64,000 bases of DNA, taken from the NCBI GenBank assembly GCA_030077755.1, contig JAQJZZ010000004.1, positions 1,550,001-1,614,000 of the forward strand, given 5' to 3'. The position numbers and the translations under genes are program-made. The notes below the pieces were generated by a model that had not been told where the DNA came from, did no database searches, and worked only from the letters and a program-made list of their open reading frames with translations. Numbering within the stretch: the first letter of the stretch is position 1; every line of letters starts with the position of its first letter. Shown one piece after another: positions 50,457 to 61,974 of the stretch. Source of the DNA: Filosporella fistucella (taxonomy: Eukaryota > Ascomycota > Leotiomycetes > Helotiales).

Positions 50457-51378
50457 GAATACACTTGTGTCACTAGCCATCCCGTATCAGACATCTGCCT
50501 GATTAAGGCTCCCTTTCCGGCTTACTTTGCTCACTGCTCACTACTCCATCTGCTATATGTTTGTGACATGGTAATGGAGGTCACAACGTGACATTGGGAG
50601 CGGTGATCTTGGCAATCAAACAACAACGCGGCCAACACCCGGCCAAAAGCCACAATCAACGCCACTTCATGCACATTCAGACTTCTGAGCTGACATTTGA
50701 TATCAAGTCGCGATTGTTTCAAGTGGAAGCATGAAGTCAGCAATTTGATATCATCAGACTGCACATGTTTCTGGCATCCTGGTTTATGATTGGTGGTGCT
50801 TCTTCGGCGAAACGTCGCACAGAATCAACAGTGCATCCAAATGCCACCATCACCAACGGTCCAACATACCTATCGATCGTACGAATTAAGGATTTGTGCA
50901 TTGGCACGGACCCCTCGTGCCCCATATTTCCCCACACAGAATTCGAACATGCCTATTGCCTAGGGCATTCCTCGATTTTGGAGACGAGAAGACTTCGATA
51001 TGGCTGCTATTCGGAATATATCCAACCGAATGCGTGCTATATATTTGTCTTCAGCCAGAAATAGCAACTCCCTTCAAGTTACACAGACACGGCATTACTT
51101 GGTAAGGATCGAATTACCATCCCAGATTTCTGCCCCGCCGTAATTCGTTTGCTTGCATTTCGTGTTGCTTTGTGCCGAACAGGTGGGGATGGAGAGCTGC
51201 AGATGATGTTACCCGGCTATGATATAAATGTGGTGGATTTACCCTCGAGAAACGCGTTCAACATATGACGACTGCACTCCTCGTGTTTGTTCAGATTTGT
51301 GCTGTTTACCTCAGCTTATCTGTTCGCGGGGATCCTGAATTCATCACCTTCTTTCATATCGACTGCCTATAACGCAAA
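50457..51378. other. Intergenic, no gene seen
   Basis: About 920 bases between two plus-strand genes. Open frames are short. Presumably contains the sugar-transporter promoter. Confidence 0.5.
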
Positions 51379-53067
51379 ATGGCTCTCTACAAGAGGAAGA
51401 TTACGGTTTCGGATGATACTATTACCTCTGCTGCTCACTTGACGTTGAAACAATCGCTAGTACCAAACTTTCTCGGTACGCATGAGCTCTCGCTGATTAA
51501 TTACCTCAAAATACTGATACTTATCAAGTCACAATCTTATTTTTTCTATGGCATGTTCTGTCCCTGGTTCTCGGAATTTCTCAACTGATAGCTCAGGGGC
51601 TTTGCATACGGTCTCCTCGATGTCCTGAACCCTCACTTTCAGAAATCTCTCAACATCACCGCATCCCGAGCTTCTGGCCTCTCCGCGGCGTACTTTGGCG
51701 CCTATGCACTATGCCCACCTACGATCTCGGGCTACATCCTGCGAAAATGGGGCTTTAGAGTCACTTTCATGACCGGTCTCAGCGTCCTCTCAGTCGGGTG
51801 CCTTCTCATGTGGCCAAGTGGTGTGAAATATTCATTCGGCGGGTTCTGCGGGAGCATGTTCGTAGTTGGTGCTGGTCTGGCAACTCTCGAGACAGCAGCT
51901 GATCCGTTTCTGTCAATTTGTGGTCCGCCGAGATACTCTGAGATTAGACTTAATCTTGCACAGGCAGTACAGGCAGTCGGATCGTTTGTGGCTCCGCTTC
52001 TGGCGTCGAGGGTGTTCTTTGCTAAGACGGTTGATACGAAACAAGGTTTGAAAAATGTGCAATGGGTGTATCTTGGAGTGGCTTGCTTTGTTGCATTGCT
52101 TATCGTACTTTTCTTTCTGGCGCCCATGCCCGAGATTACAGAGTAAGTCTGTCTTCCATACAGCTGGACTTCAAGAAAAGTCGTTCTCGCAGTTTTCCTT
52201 TCAGGGCACCCTTTGATTGATCAAGTTAGGCAAGACTGATTGTTACAGTGCCGATATGAGCCACCAAGAACTCGAAATCGCAGAATACGATCCTGGACCA
52301 TTCCGCAAACAAACGAATCTCTTCCTTGCCGTCTGGTCTCAATTCTGCTATGTAGGCGCTCAGGTCGCGGTCGCAAATTATTTTGTGAATTTCTGCGAAG
52401 AAGCAGGTAAAAGCGCTTCACAAAGCTGTAAGTTTTCCTGCCGTCTGCTTTCGCCTTTCGTGTGAGACCATCTTCTTGACGGTCCCTGACTTTTCAACTT
52501 CTAGCCGATATCTTTGCCGCTGCCCAAGGTCTGTATGCTTTCAATCGATTCCTTGCCGGCGGACTCATGACAATCCGCTCCATCAAGCCGCGATATATCC
52601 TCGCAGTGTACTTAGGAATGTGTTTCGTCTTCGTTCTTGCCGCATCCCAATCATCTGGCAATGCATCGATAGCCTTGCTCTGCCTCGTTCTCTGTTGGGA
52701 ATCTGCCTGTTTCGCTACGATCTTCACACTTGGACTACGAGGTCTGGGGAGACATACCAAAATCGGAGGGTCATTGATCGTAGCTGCGATCAGTGGCGGA
52801 GCAGTATTTCCGCCTATGGCAGGAGCGGTGGCTACACATCTGAAGAACAGAGGAAGTAAAAAGCCGTTTCATATGGCTATGCTAATTCCAATGGGAGGAT
52901 TTGTGGCGGGGTGGGTGTATCCTGTATATGTCAACATATGGAACAAGGAGGTTATGGATGTGCATCGTGAGACTGAAGTGGGAATCCTGCCTGTGGGTAA
53001 TGAGAAGGAGATGGAGATGGGGGGAGGTAAGGCGGTAGGGCAGACGGTTGAAGAGAGAGGGCAGTGA
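51379..53067 (+). CDS. FucP-type MFS sugar (glucose/galactose/fucose-like) transporter
   Basis: Exons 51379-51475, 51529-51550, 51597-52142, 52249-52427, 52505-53067; 468 residues. The second exon is only 22 nt. Intron 2 (51551-51596) has a GC donor (TG/GCATGT) and acceptor GCTCAG; it alone gives LFFLWGFAYGLLDVLNPHFQ, the helix 1 signature of the fucose permease family. Other family text: GLSAAYFGAYALCPPTISGY, ETAADPFLSICGPPRYSEIR and SQFCYVGAQVAVANYFVNF. Twelve helices are expected, with the long loop DADMSHQELEIAEYDPGPFR in the middle. Fungal members import sugars by proton symport; which sugar is not visible. The C-terminus is acidic/Gly-rich. Confidence 0.85.
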
Positions 53068-53265
53068 GCTGTGATGAGATATCTAATTTAGGAGGGGAGC
53101 TAATGGTCTCAAGTAATGGTGCACATTAGGATGTCGGAATTGACTTCTGAACTAAATGGGCTACCCAGTGAACAAACGAGCCGAGTACGCGCTTCAGGAC
53201 CAGCTTGTAGGATTATCCAATGGATTTGCATACAGGAAAGACTCTTTTGTCAGTGCACTACATAA

Positions 53266-55135
53266 TCATCCTTCTTCTTCGTTTCCATCCATTTCTCGGT
53301 AGAGAGCTTGTAGAACCTCCTTCCCTCTTTTGAAATCAGGACTTTCGTCCTCCCAAAACTCCATGGCTGAAATGGCTTCCCTCACAATATCTCTCCAATC
53401 ACTCAACTTCTCGATCTTTAATCCAGCTTTAACCGCAGCGACGACACTCAGTGCACTTGATAGGACCAAACGGCCAACATACCAGCTTCCGTGGTGACGA
53501 TGGCGAACGGGCCAAAGTAGGATCCAGTGAATGCTCATATCAATCGCTTTACAAACGAGAGACTGAATATGTGGACTCTGGGTCTGTAATGGTTCGTGGT
53601 GGATTGCATGATAAAGGAATGGACGATAGAGCCATGCCTTGATTTCAAGTGCTCGAAACTGCACAATGAAACGCAGCTCATGGCTAGGCCGGATATCAAA
53701 GTCATCAAACTGAATGGGCTCGGGAAGAGTCACCAGCCTGTCAAGGTTAGCTCACCTCCATGTTTATGCTAATGCGACATATACCACTCACTGAGCTGAC
53801 CCTCAAATTCATCTGCAGATCGAAGCATGATATGTATATTTTCTCTGCTCCAGTACTGGTGGCCATGATTATACAGATTAAGGAGGACTCGTGTACTCAG
53901 CCTACTTAAAGTAATATCTGTGAGATAGAAAAACCAGGCTTGCTCTTGCATTCTGTGGGAACTGATTTCTGCATATTGAAGCTAGGAGAAACTTTCTAGT
54001 GTGGCTTCAAAAATTAGACTTGCTGATTCGTCTGTATCCATTGCGGATGCCAAGTTTGAAGGTGGGGTTGGCAAAAGATGGCCATATTTTACTTCTGCAA
54101 GCAGAGATGCAGGAAGTGGCAGTTCTGTTCGAAGCTCGCTGCAAGCAAGTTAGTGATCTCAGTTTGCAAAGTGGAGATTAAATCAAGCTAGAATATTTAG
54201 GATGATATACGTACCACATTGACTTGTACGCAGACCAATATATGCTGGCTTCTAAACGTTGGACATCAGAAGATTCTGTCACCGAAGTATTGTCGCGCAC
54301 GTAAATATCCTGACACCTCAGGTATGTGTAAACAGTGGAAGAAGAATGCGAAAACCATCTCCAAGCTTTCAGGGGATTCAAAATGTACATCTCGTAAACT
54401 CCACAGAGAAATATGCATTGAGTAGAGAGTATACTTGCATCTAGCAGCCCAATTCTTTTGCATGCTGCATCGTAGTATAGTTTACCCAATACAAGAGCAG
54501 AGGAATGAAGTTTTTCTGATGATTTCCCTCCTTCTGAAAGAGTGCTGAGATTATATAAATCACTGAATGGAGGGGCGATGCAACCCAAAGCAGCCATGAT
54601 GAGCTACAAGTGTCAGTATAAGAAGATTGGAGAATGAAAACGAGGTGAAAAATTGACTGAAGAGATGCTCAAATGAGTTTGTGCAAATGAAAAATCTCAG
54701 AAATTTACTCACAGTCAGTGAAGTAGCGCCGTTCCAGCGTAATCCATCTCTAGCAACGTCGCTGGCATATTTACGTGCCGTTTCAACATCGAGAACTGGA
54801 CATTTAGTATGCACTCGTGATAGAAATATTTCAACCAGGCGTGGTACTGCCTCCTCGTTGATTGTCGTCGAGGTACCTGAAATAAAGGAACGGTTGTTCT
54901 CGCCACTATATAACGCAACAGCTCCTCCAATCTAGATTATGGGAAGTCTTATTAGAAACAGTTCATGCATTTTTTGGAGGATTGATGCTGGAAGGGTAAC
55001 TACCATGCCAACCGTCACGAGCTTGATTCTTCCAAATTTGTCTAACAACAATGCATTAACAACATTCAACACAGCCGCCCAGGATGTGTAGATCGATAGA
55101 AGCAGCAATGCTTTCCACTCCGCAATAGTCAGCAT
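53266..55135 (-). pseudogene. Decayed fungal transcription factor fused in phase to a sugar-transporter fragment
   Basis: Splice signals define exons 55135-55004, 54931-54713, 54603-54215, 54138-53779 and 53737-53266, and all phases close. The first exon is MFS sugar-transporter text (SIYTSWAAVLNVVNALLLDK, FGRIKLVTVGM) and does not belong to a regulator. From exon 2 on, the protein is the middle and C-terminal part of a fungal-specific transcription factor (SRVHTKCPVLDVETARKYAS, MAALGCIAPPFSDLYNLSTL, LPEPIQFDDFDIRPSHELRF). The Zn2Cys6 DNA-binding domain is missing. A TAG at 53982-53984 interrupts otherwise continuous family sequence (ESFS*LQYAEIS); a CAG-to-TAG change would explain it. Intron 4 has a weak GTCGCA donor. 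The locus is most simply a broken chimeric relic. Confidence 0.68.
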
Positions 55136-55165
55136 TATTTACCACAGTTGAAGTACACCATCGGG

Positions 55166-55588
55166 TCATCGGCCATGATCCAAGACGATTACCCTATCGC
55201 CAGCTCTGAAGTTCTTGACATCAGCTCCCACAAACTCTACATATCCAACACCCTCATGTCCGAGAATTCGTCCAATTCCACTTTCAGGATGAACACCATC
55301 ACGAACATGAACGTCTGTGCCACACACCGATGCATGAGTAACTCTTACTATTGCGTCCGTGGGAAGCTGTATGTTAGGCCTGGGATGATCAATCAATTTG
55401 ACCTCTCCTACTGAAACCCAAGAAAGCGCTTTCATCATAGCAGGCATAATTGGTTTTGGAATAAGGTAATTGATTTCCTGTGATTGAAGTTCGAGCACAA
55501 GGGGAGATTTCGAAATGGGAACGACAGTTGTCACTGAAGGCGACGTACTATAATGCCGGAATACAGTCCACGATAAATTCGACTTCAT
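55166..55588 (-). pseudogene. Zinc alcohol dehydrogenase, N-terminal fragment only
   Basis: A 140-codon frame whose second half is the GroES-like catalytic domain of a medium-chain zinc dehydrogenase: MKALSWVSVGEVKLIDHPRP, ASVCGTDVHVRDG and GRILGHEGVGYVEFVG, with the Cys and His-Glu zinc ligands in place, then FRAGDRVIV. The sequence stops at this point; the NAD-binding Rossmann half, about 230 residues, is absent and the following DNA is the sugar-transporter fragment. No donor site was found that could rescue it. The first 45 residues have no family counterpart. Taken as a truncation relic. Confidence 0.65.
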
Positions 55589-55782
55589 GTACCAGCCTCC
55601 CCATTATCGTACAGGTAAGGAGTAAGCGGTTCAGCATGTCGCTGGGTCGAGCTCAGATCAATCGCTAGCGGAGCGGAAATCTTGCAGCGACTCCCCTTTC
55701 TGACCCTCGCTTAGATTCGCTTAAGCGGGGACTTACGGAAATCTAGATACTCTAGTAACATAAATTGTCATAGTTTGAAGAC

Positions 55783-56432
55783 ATGAAAATATCAAGGAGG
55801 TCGCAAGAACGATCCGTAAGGAGCACGGTGAGCCCACCATTTTAATTAACAATGCAGGAATTGCAACAAACAAGGCGATCCTCGACGAAACGGAAGCGGA
55901 AATTCGCCGGGTATTCGATGTAAACACCATATCCCACTTCTTTCTCATTCAGGAGATTCTCCCAGCGATGGTCCGAAAGAATCATGGCCATATCGTCACC
56001 ATTGCCAGCATGGCCAGTTTCTTGGTCCATGCTCAAAATGTAGATTACACATGCACCAAAGCAAGTGCCCTTGCATTTCACGAGGGACTAGCTTCAGAGT
56101 TGAAGAGTCGATACAACGCTAACAAAGTCCGTACAACGTAAGTGCTCCTCCCCTATTGATGAACCAGCTACGCTAATGCATTACCCAAGTGTCATACATC
56201 CAACCTGGATCCGAACCCCGTTGATTACCGAATTGGTAGCCAAACCCGGGTTTAACGAATTTGTTCTGGAGCCTGAGACGGTCGCTGAGGCTGTCGTAAA
56301 TCAGGTGCTTTCTGGTCATGGAGCCCAGGTGATCTTACCCACGCGTCTAACCCCGTTTTCGGGGCTTCGTGGATTCCCCTCTTGGTTTCAAGAAGGGCTG
56401 AGGAACAATGTTGCAAATGTTTTAAAGCTGTA
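55783..56432 (+). pseudogene. Short-chain dehydrogenase/reductase lacking its N-terminus
   Basis: Coding sequence runs 55783-56137, a 52-nt intron (donor GTAAGT, acceptor CCCAAG) and 56190-56432, ending with a normal stop. It contains EPTILINNAG, the catalytic serine region VTIASMASF, YTCTK as the YxxxK motif, and VIHPTWIRTPL. The cofactor-binding TGxxxGxG segment, about 90-100 residues, is missing, and in-frame stops lie just upstream of ENIKEVARTIRKEHG. It resembles retinol-dehydrogenase-like SDRs of lipid or steroid type. No upstream exon was found, so the gene is most likely broken. Confidence 0.6.
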
Positions 56433-56468
56433 ACAATACTGAAATGGTATTTTCTCACAGAGCGGTTG

Positions 56469-58683
56469 TCACGCGTTCCATGTACCCCACGATTGTAATG
56501 TACTTGTCTGAACCTCGTGTACGTTGCTGGTGCTGTTTTGTACAGGTAAATCATGTGAATAAAACACATTAGGAGTTCCGGACTGTGGGTCTGTGTCGAG
56601 AATATCTGAAACTTCTTCCACATAAATCCGTTCATGATGCTCATTGAATTTTTCGGAATAATTTCCATAGCCAGTGTATACTTGGCTCAAACTGAAGCCG
56701 GCGTTAATTCCATTCGGATTGTAGCCTAACTTCCTTATTGAATTTTCAAGAGCTTCTACTCTTTCGGAGAGTCGCTTTGAGGCCTTCCCCCGGGCACAAC
56801 AAATCCTCAGTATCTCGACACCGGCGACAACATCCTCGAACGCATCGCAAAATTCCAATGGAGCATGTCGGACGCCCAAGTAGAGACCCGCGATAGCGGA
56901 GAGCACGAAGTAGTTGAAATGAACTGCCTGCGACTCATAGATGTTGCTCGATCTTTGAAGATTCTTGCAAACATGTATCGTATGTGACGCAGCAGAGATT
57001 GCCCCATGGGAAAAGTATGGGTTTCGTAAGACGCTTTCAGACGAGAAAAGAGTGTGCTTATAAAGACTTAACCGCAAATGGTTGCTACAAGTAGTCACAA
57101 ATGCTTCGTTGTACTGATTCCTCCGATTTCTTTCGGTTTCATCCAGTTGATCTTGTTCTAAAGCCATGTAAAAGCGCATTGACGTTGACAGTGCCCACTT
57201 ATCGACCTCAATGCCTAGAGTCTGACACGTAGCAGGGTCTACGAATCCTGATTGACTCTCAATCTTCGGCAAATGGGGAACAAATTTTGCTGCAAGTTGA
57301 AGATACGGGATCAGGGAAGACATTAGAAGTATAGAGCGGTCCTAGAAGAATCTTAACTCTGAGGTATAGTCATAAAGAACTATGGCTTACTTGTACAGGA
57401 GCTTTTTGGCTTATGTCCTCATCATGCAGGCTGAAAGGATGAGAACTTATGAAACTGAAGCGCTTATCCAGAACATAGATACACCAGAACATCTTGATGA
57501 CCCATTCTGAGTGATTACTGTGCGATTTGTGTAGCTCGAGTTCTTGGGACATCTTTACTGCAGTACCGATTTTCCGCCAGGCCACAACGATATCATCACA
57601 TTGGAGATAGTAGACACTCTGGTAAGAAGAAGAATCAGAATCGGTCGGCTGAAGATCTCCCAAAAGGCACTTACGAGAAAGGTTGCAATCGCTGCATCTT
57701 TCAGGCCGAACTTTGGGCAGTTTAGTTTCCTATTGTGATTCCCGGTCACAACCTTTATCATCGTGCGGCTTACATCAGTCTCCCTACCCCCTTTTGAAGC
57801 GATTGCGCATGCTAACAGTAAATATAGAACATCTAGGTTTCGGCAGTCGAATACGTTGTCCCAATCTTCGGATTCTGAGCCGACGAATTGGTCATAGACC
57901 ATGGTGGGCGAGTCAGAAACAAGGCCAGCCAGAAGAAACATAGGCTCATAGGGCACGAAAGGGTAGAGGGACACGACCTCTGGCCAAAAGTATTCAAGAA
58001 ATTCCAAAGCCTCGGTTTTAGACAGCGGGAACGGAGGGTTTGGTGGTGTAATGGCTTGATCGAGTGACGAAGTCTGGTATGCATCCAAATCAAGTGATAT
58101 ATCAGACTGTTCTAATTGCTCATTCCCAGAGCTAAAGTTGGAGGCCACTGGTGCAGTTTGCGAAGGCGGGACTGGAGAAGTCCCCCATAGATCATTCTGA
58201 TTATTGGCTTTGGCGGGGACTGCACCACTCGATTCTGAATCATGAGCCTCAGACTCAGACCTTTTGCGGCAAGCTCTTGCGCTCTGAAGTGCCTCGTCTA
58301 GCGAGGCTTGTAACTGTTTAATCCGGGCTTCAAGAATGCTTTATTCAACTGTTAGTTATCATCCCCGGCTCTGGACTGTCTCCGATGGTTTCCTACCTGG
58401 ATGTGGCAAGGGTTGTGGTCCCTTGCCGGTTCCCATTGACTGGCTGGACGCGACCATAGGTATAGGTACAGAGCGCCCCGTAATGAAGACATTGCTGGCA
58501 GCAAGGCTCGCCACTGCATTTGACTTTGCGACGCTTGCACTGACTACTGCTCACTCATCAGTTTTGCTTTGCTGGACGGCGGCACAGGTCAAGGGGAGAA
58601 TGAAGGGGGCAAGCCAACCATGCACTCTGGACATATTTCTGACGCTTCTTGATGCGAGAGGATTGATTGTGGTTGTTCTCCAT
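56469..58683 (-). CDS. Zn2Cys6 fungal-specific transcription factor
   Basis: Exons (minus) 58683-58619, 58546-58397, 58338-57675, 57618-57391, 57341-56469; 659 residues, all phases closing. The zinc cluster is split by the first intron; spliced it reads ACSQCKRRKVKCSGEPCCQQ then CLHYGALC, spacing CX2CX6CX5CX2CX6C. A short helical linker (ILEARIKQLQASLDEALQ) follows. The middle homology region includes VSLYPFVPYEPMFLLAGLVS, ACAIASKGGRETDVSRT and YYLQCDDIVVAWRKIGTA, then MFWCIYVLDKRFSF and LHDEDISQKAP. It is a complete nuclear regulator. It is divergently arranged with the monooxygenase gene across about 800 bases and is a natural candidate for its regulator, which is inference. Confidence 0.85.
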
Positions 58684-59485
58684 TTCTCCTTGCTGTTTCC
58701 TGCTGGTTGGTCGTCGTTGGTGAATCTCCTCTTCTTCCGCCCAGGGAGCCGTCCGTTGTGAGATTCTCGATCTCCTTCTCCCTCTCCCTCGCACTTATCC
58801 TCTCTCGGATCCGAAAGAAGTGGAGCATGACTCGGGATAGTGTGGTATCACGTGATTACCGCTCTCCAAGGCCGCCCACGGGCAGTTTTAGTTTCCCAGA
58901 GTTTCGGTTCCTAGTTTCGGCTCCTCGTTTCGGTTAATGCGAATTACTACTGTAGTACCTAAGCACATGTTACATGGGCAAACCCGCGAATCAAGTGCCC
59001 GAATTCCATAGACTCGTGTTCCTACTGGATCCTACCGGATACAATCTTCCAAATAACGTTTGTTCTGCCCTGTACAGTCAAGTAGGGAGTATTTACCTTA
59101 TTGAACTACCTACGTCTGTTCCGCACGCGATTCGGAATGGTCTCGGAACCTATACCTAATCCAGCACCAGATGGCAAGCCCCCTTCCCACAGCTCAAAAC
59201 ACTACCCACTACCTACCTAATACTCCCGCTCCACACTGGCCCCATTAATATTTTGATATTTGTACATGTGCGACTGTTATCGCTTCGTCTCTGCTTGTTA
59301 TCGGAATCATTCATGCAGAGATGCCGAGATAAAATTTCGATTCCGCACATTCCAGCCAGAGTAAGTCCAAATACAATGAGCCACGGTCTATATATCTTGA
59401 GGCGGGGGAGGAAAGTCCCCCCTGGGGTGCTTTAGACTTCCACCCTCACAAACGCAAAAGAAGAAAAGCCGCGCAGTAAGAAAAC
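58684..59485. promoter_or_regulatory. Divergent promoter region between regulator and monooxygenase
   Basis: About 800 bases with no accepted gene. A C/T-rich stretch lies near 58770-58810 just upstream of the regulator start. No binding site was identified; the assignment rests on position alone. Confidence 0.4.
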
Positions 59486-61432
59486 ATGGGCTCACAGCAA
59501 GAAACTGTCTTTCAAATTAAAGATCGAACAATCGATGCATCCCGGCCGTTGAAGGTCCGGATAATTGGCGCAGGATTTTCCGGCATCTACTTGGCGATAA
59601 GGATCCCGCAAAAGCTACGGAATATCGACTTGAAGATCTTGGAAAAGAACGATGGAATTGGCGGCACATGGTGGGAAAATCGATACCCAGGCTGTGCTTG
59701 CGACATTCCAGGTATGTTTCCCTTCAGACTGCAGGTGAGAATGTTGGGACACGCTAACTCGTGACGCTTCTAGCACATTCGTACCAGTATACATTTGAAC
59801 CAAACCCAAATTGGTCATCATTCTATGCTCCAGCCAAAGAGATCTGTCAGTACCTGACTAACGTCGCAGAGAAATGTGAGGTCAATAGGTTTGTGAACTT
59901 GTCCCACAATGTCACTGGATGCATTTGGGATGAAAAGGACAAGAAATGGCAAGTCCCTGCCTTTTTCTAGCCATAGCACAAATTAATTTGAGGAAAAGGA
60001 GATTGACAATTTCAAAAGTTGGGAAATCAGAGTCATTCGAAGATGAAGCAGACGTACTTATCGTGGCACGAGGGGGCCTAAACAACATCAGTTGGCCTTC
60101 TATTCCGGGATTGAAGTCCTTCAAAGGCGAAGTTATGCACTCCGCGGCATGGAATGAAAAGTAAAAAGACTCCAAAATCTTAGATTTCACTGACACGTAG
60201 TGCAGGTACGATTTCACCAACAAGAAAATTGGGGTAATCGGTGGTGGCTCTAGTGCCATTCAAATTGTCCCCCAATTACAGAAAGTGCCATGCGCACATT
60301 TGACTTGCTTCGTTAGAAGCAAAACCTGGATTTCAAATCCATTTGGTGACAGCTCCATGGTCAAACTTGGACTGGACCCAAATGAACTTGCCTGTAAGAT
60401 GATTTGGATTTCACCTGCTAAATGCCACACTCACATTTGGTAGTTTCGGACGAACAGCGAAAAGTATTTGCCTCAAATCCGGAGGAATATCTACAATTTA
60501 GGAAGATCATCGAGGCCGATGGAAATACTATGCATCCTCTATTCTACCGAGGCTCAGAAATGCAAGGTGGGGCTCTTGCGGCTTTCAAGTCCATTATGGA
60601 ACAAAGGCTCCAGAAGAGACCAGAGATCGCGAAAGCGTTAGTTCTATCTTTCTCTGTTGGTTGTCGTCGATTGACTCCCGGCCCCGGCTATCTCGAAGCA
60701 TTGTCCGAAGACAATGTAGACTTTGTCGTTGAAAACATATGTTCGATCTCGCCCGAGGGTCTCCTACTAGAAAATGGCAAAACTGTTGACCTGGACGTTT
60801 TGGTATGTGCCACTGGATTTAAGACAAAATCGCCTCCACCGTTCCCCGTCATCGGGAAAAATGGACTGACAATGGAGGAACGCTACACACCTTTCCCAGA
60901 GACGTATCTCTCTGTCGCAGTCGATGGATTTCCGAATCATTTCATGATGCTCGGCAACAATGGTGGAGCAGGAAGTGGTTCATTGACCGCGATCATGGAA
61001 TCGCAAGGAGACTTTATCGTGAAATGCCTTCGAAAACTTCAAAAGGAGGACTACATATCGATGGTGCCAAAGAGAGAGCGCGTGAAAGATTTCTGCCAGT
61101 ATATTGACAATTATTTCCAAAAGACCGTCTTCATGGACCAATGTAACAGCTGGTATCGCGCCGACATCGATGGAAAATCAAGAGTCACTGCTCTATGGCC
61201 CGGAACTTCACTGCACGAACTGGAAGCCTTGAGATCCCCTAGGTGGGAGGATTTCGAATATGAGAGTGCGGATAAGAATCTTTTCCGATGGTTTGGTAAT
61301 GGAACGAGTATTACAAACTTCCCCGAGCTGGCAGATCCAGCTTGGTATCTAGAGCCGAGTCAGATAAGTAGACCAACGCCTGGGAAGCCAGAGGATTCAG
61401 ATGAGTTCAAGGGACGTCCGTTCTCCCATTAG
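59486..61432 (+). CDS. Baeyer-Villiger-type FAD/NADPH monooxygenase
   Basis: Exons 59486-59711, 59774-59948, 59999-60160, 60206-60393, 60444-61432; 579 residues, all phases closing. Intron 2 (59949-59998) has a GC donor (TG/GCAAGT) needed to keep the frame. The FAD-binding GAGFSGIYLA is near residue 27, then GGTWWENRYPGCACDIP, standard for the class. The Baeyer-Villiger fingerprint FxGxxxHxxxW appears as FKGEVMHSAAW near 174; the NADP-binding GVIGGGSSAIQIVP is near 196; CATGF lies in the C-terminal half. The enzyme inserts oxygen into ketones or hydroxylates carbonyl-containing metabolites. No membrane segment is evident. The substrate is unknown; the broken dehydrogenases and nitrilase around it suggest a former catabolic or secondary-metabolic cluster. 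Confidence 0.87.
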
Positions 61433-61974
61433 ATAAATCACATTGGATTATTTCATCGAAACTCCCCATTCAGGAAGAGATAATCTATATTATTTACTAG
61501 ATTCATGACAAAGTTATGATAACGTTTTCTCATGTGCCTCGATTACGCACTTTATTTGAGAGCACGCAAATGTTCCCAGCCCATCGATATAAGTGTTTCT
61601 GGCATAGACTGCGAGATCCTGAGACCTATCGATTACGAATTGTCCATTGCAGTGACACTTTTAAAATCCGGTGGCAGAGAAGTTTCGAAAAGCCATTCCA
61701 GGTCAGTCGATTGTGATATTTCATCCCACATTAAAGTGGGAGTGGGAGTGGGAGATTTTGGCGATGCAAGCGCGACGATATTTCGAGTTTCACATTGGTA
61801 AAGGGAAAATACGTCAGCTCCAACTGTTGGCATCCATTCACGGGCTAGAAGTCGGATAGCCCTCAGAGCTCGTCCGCTCCAGGATCATGTGGTTTTCATG
61901 TCTTGTAGGGAATTGACACAAATTTGAGGCTGACGAATCCCTTGACATCGTATTGATGGAACGTGGAGGTCGAA
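61433..61974. other. Intergenic with a tiny 6-bp tandem repeat
   Basis: About 540 bases without a gene. A perfect GTGGGA hexamer is repeated three times near 61735-61753. Nothing else recognised. Confidence 0.45.
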
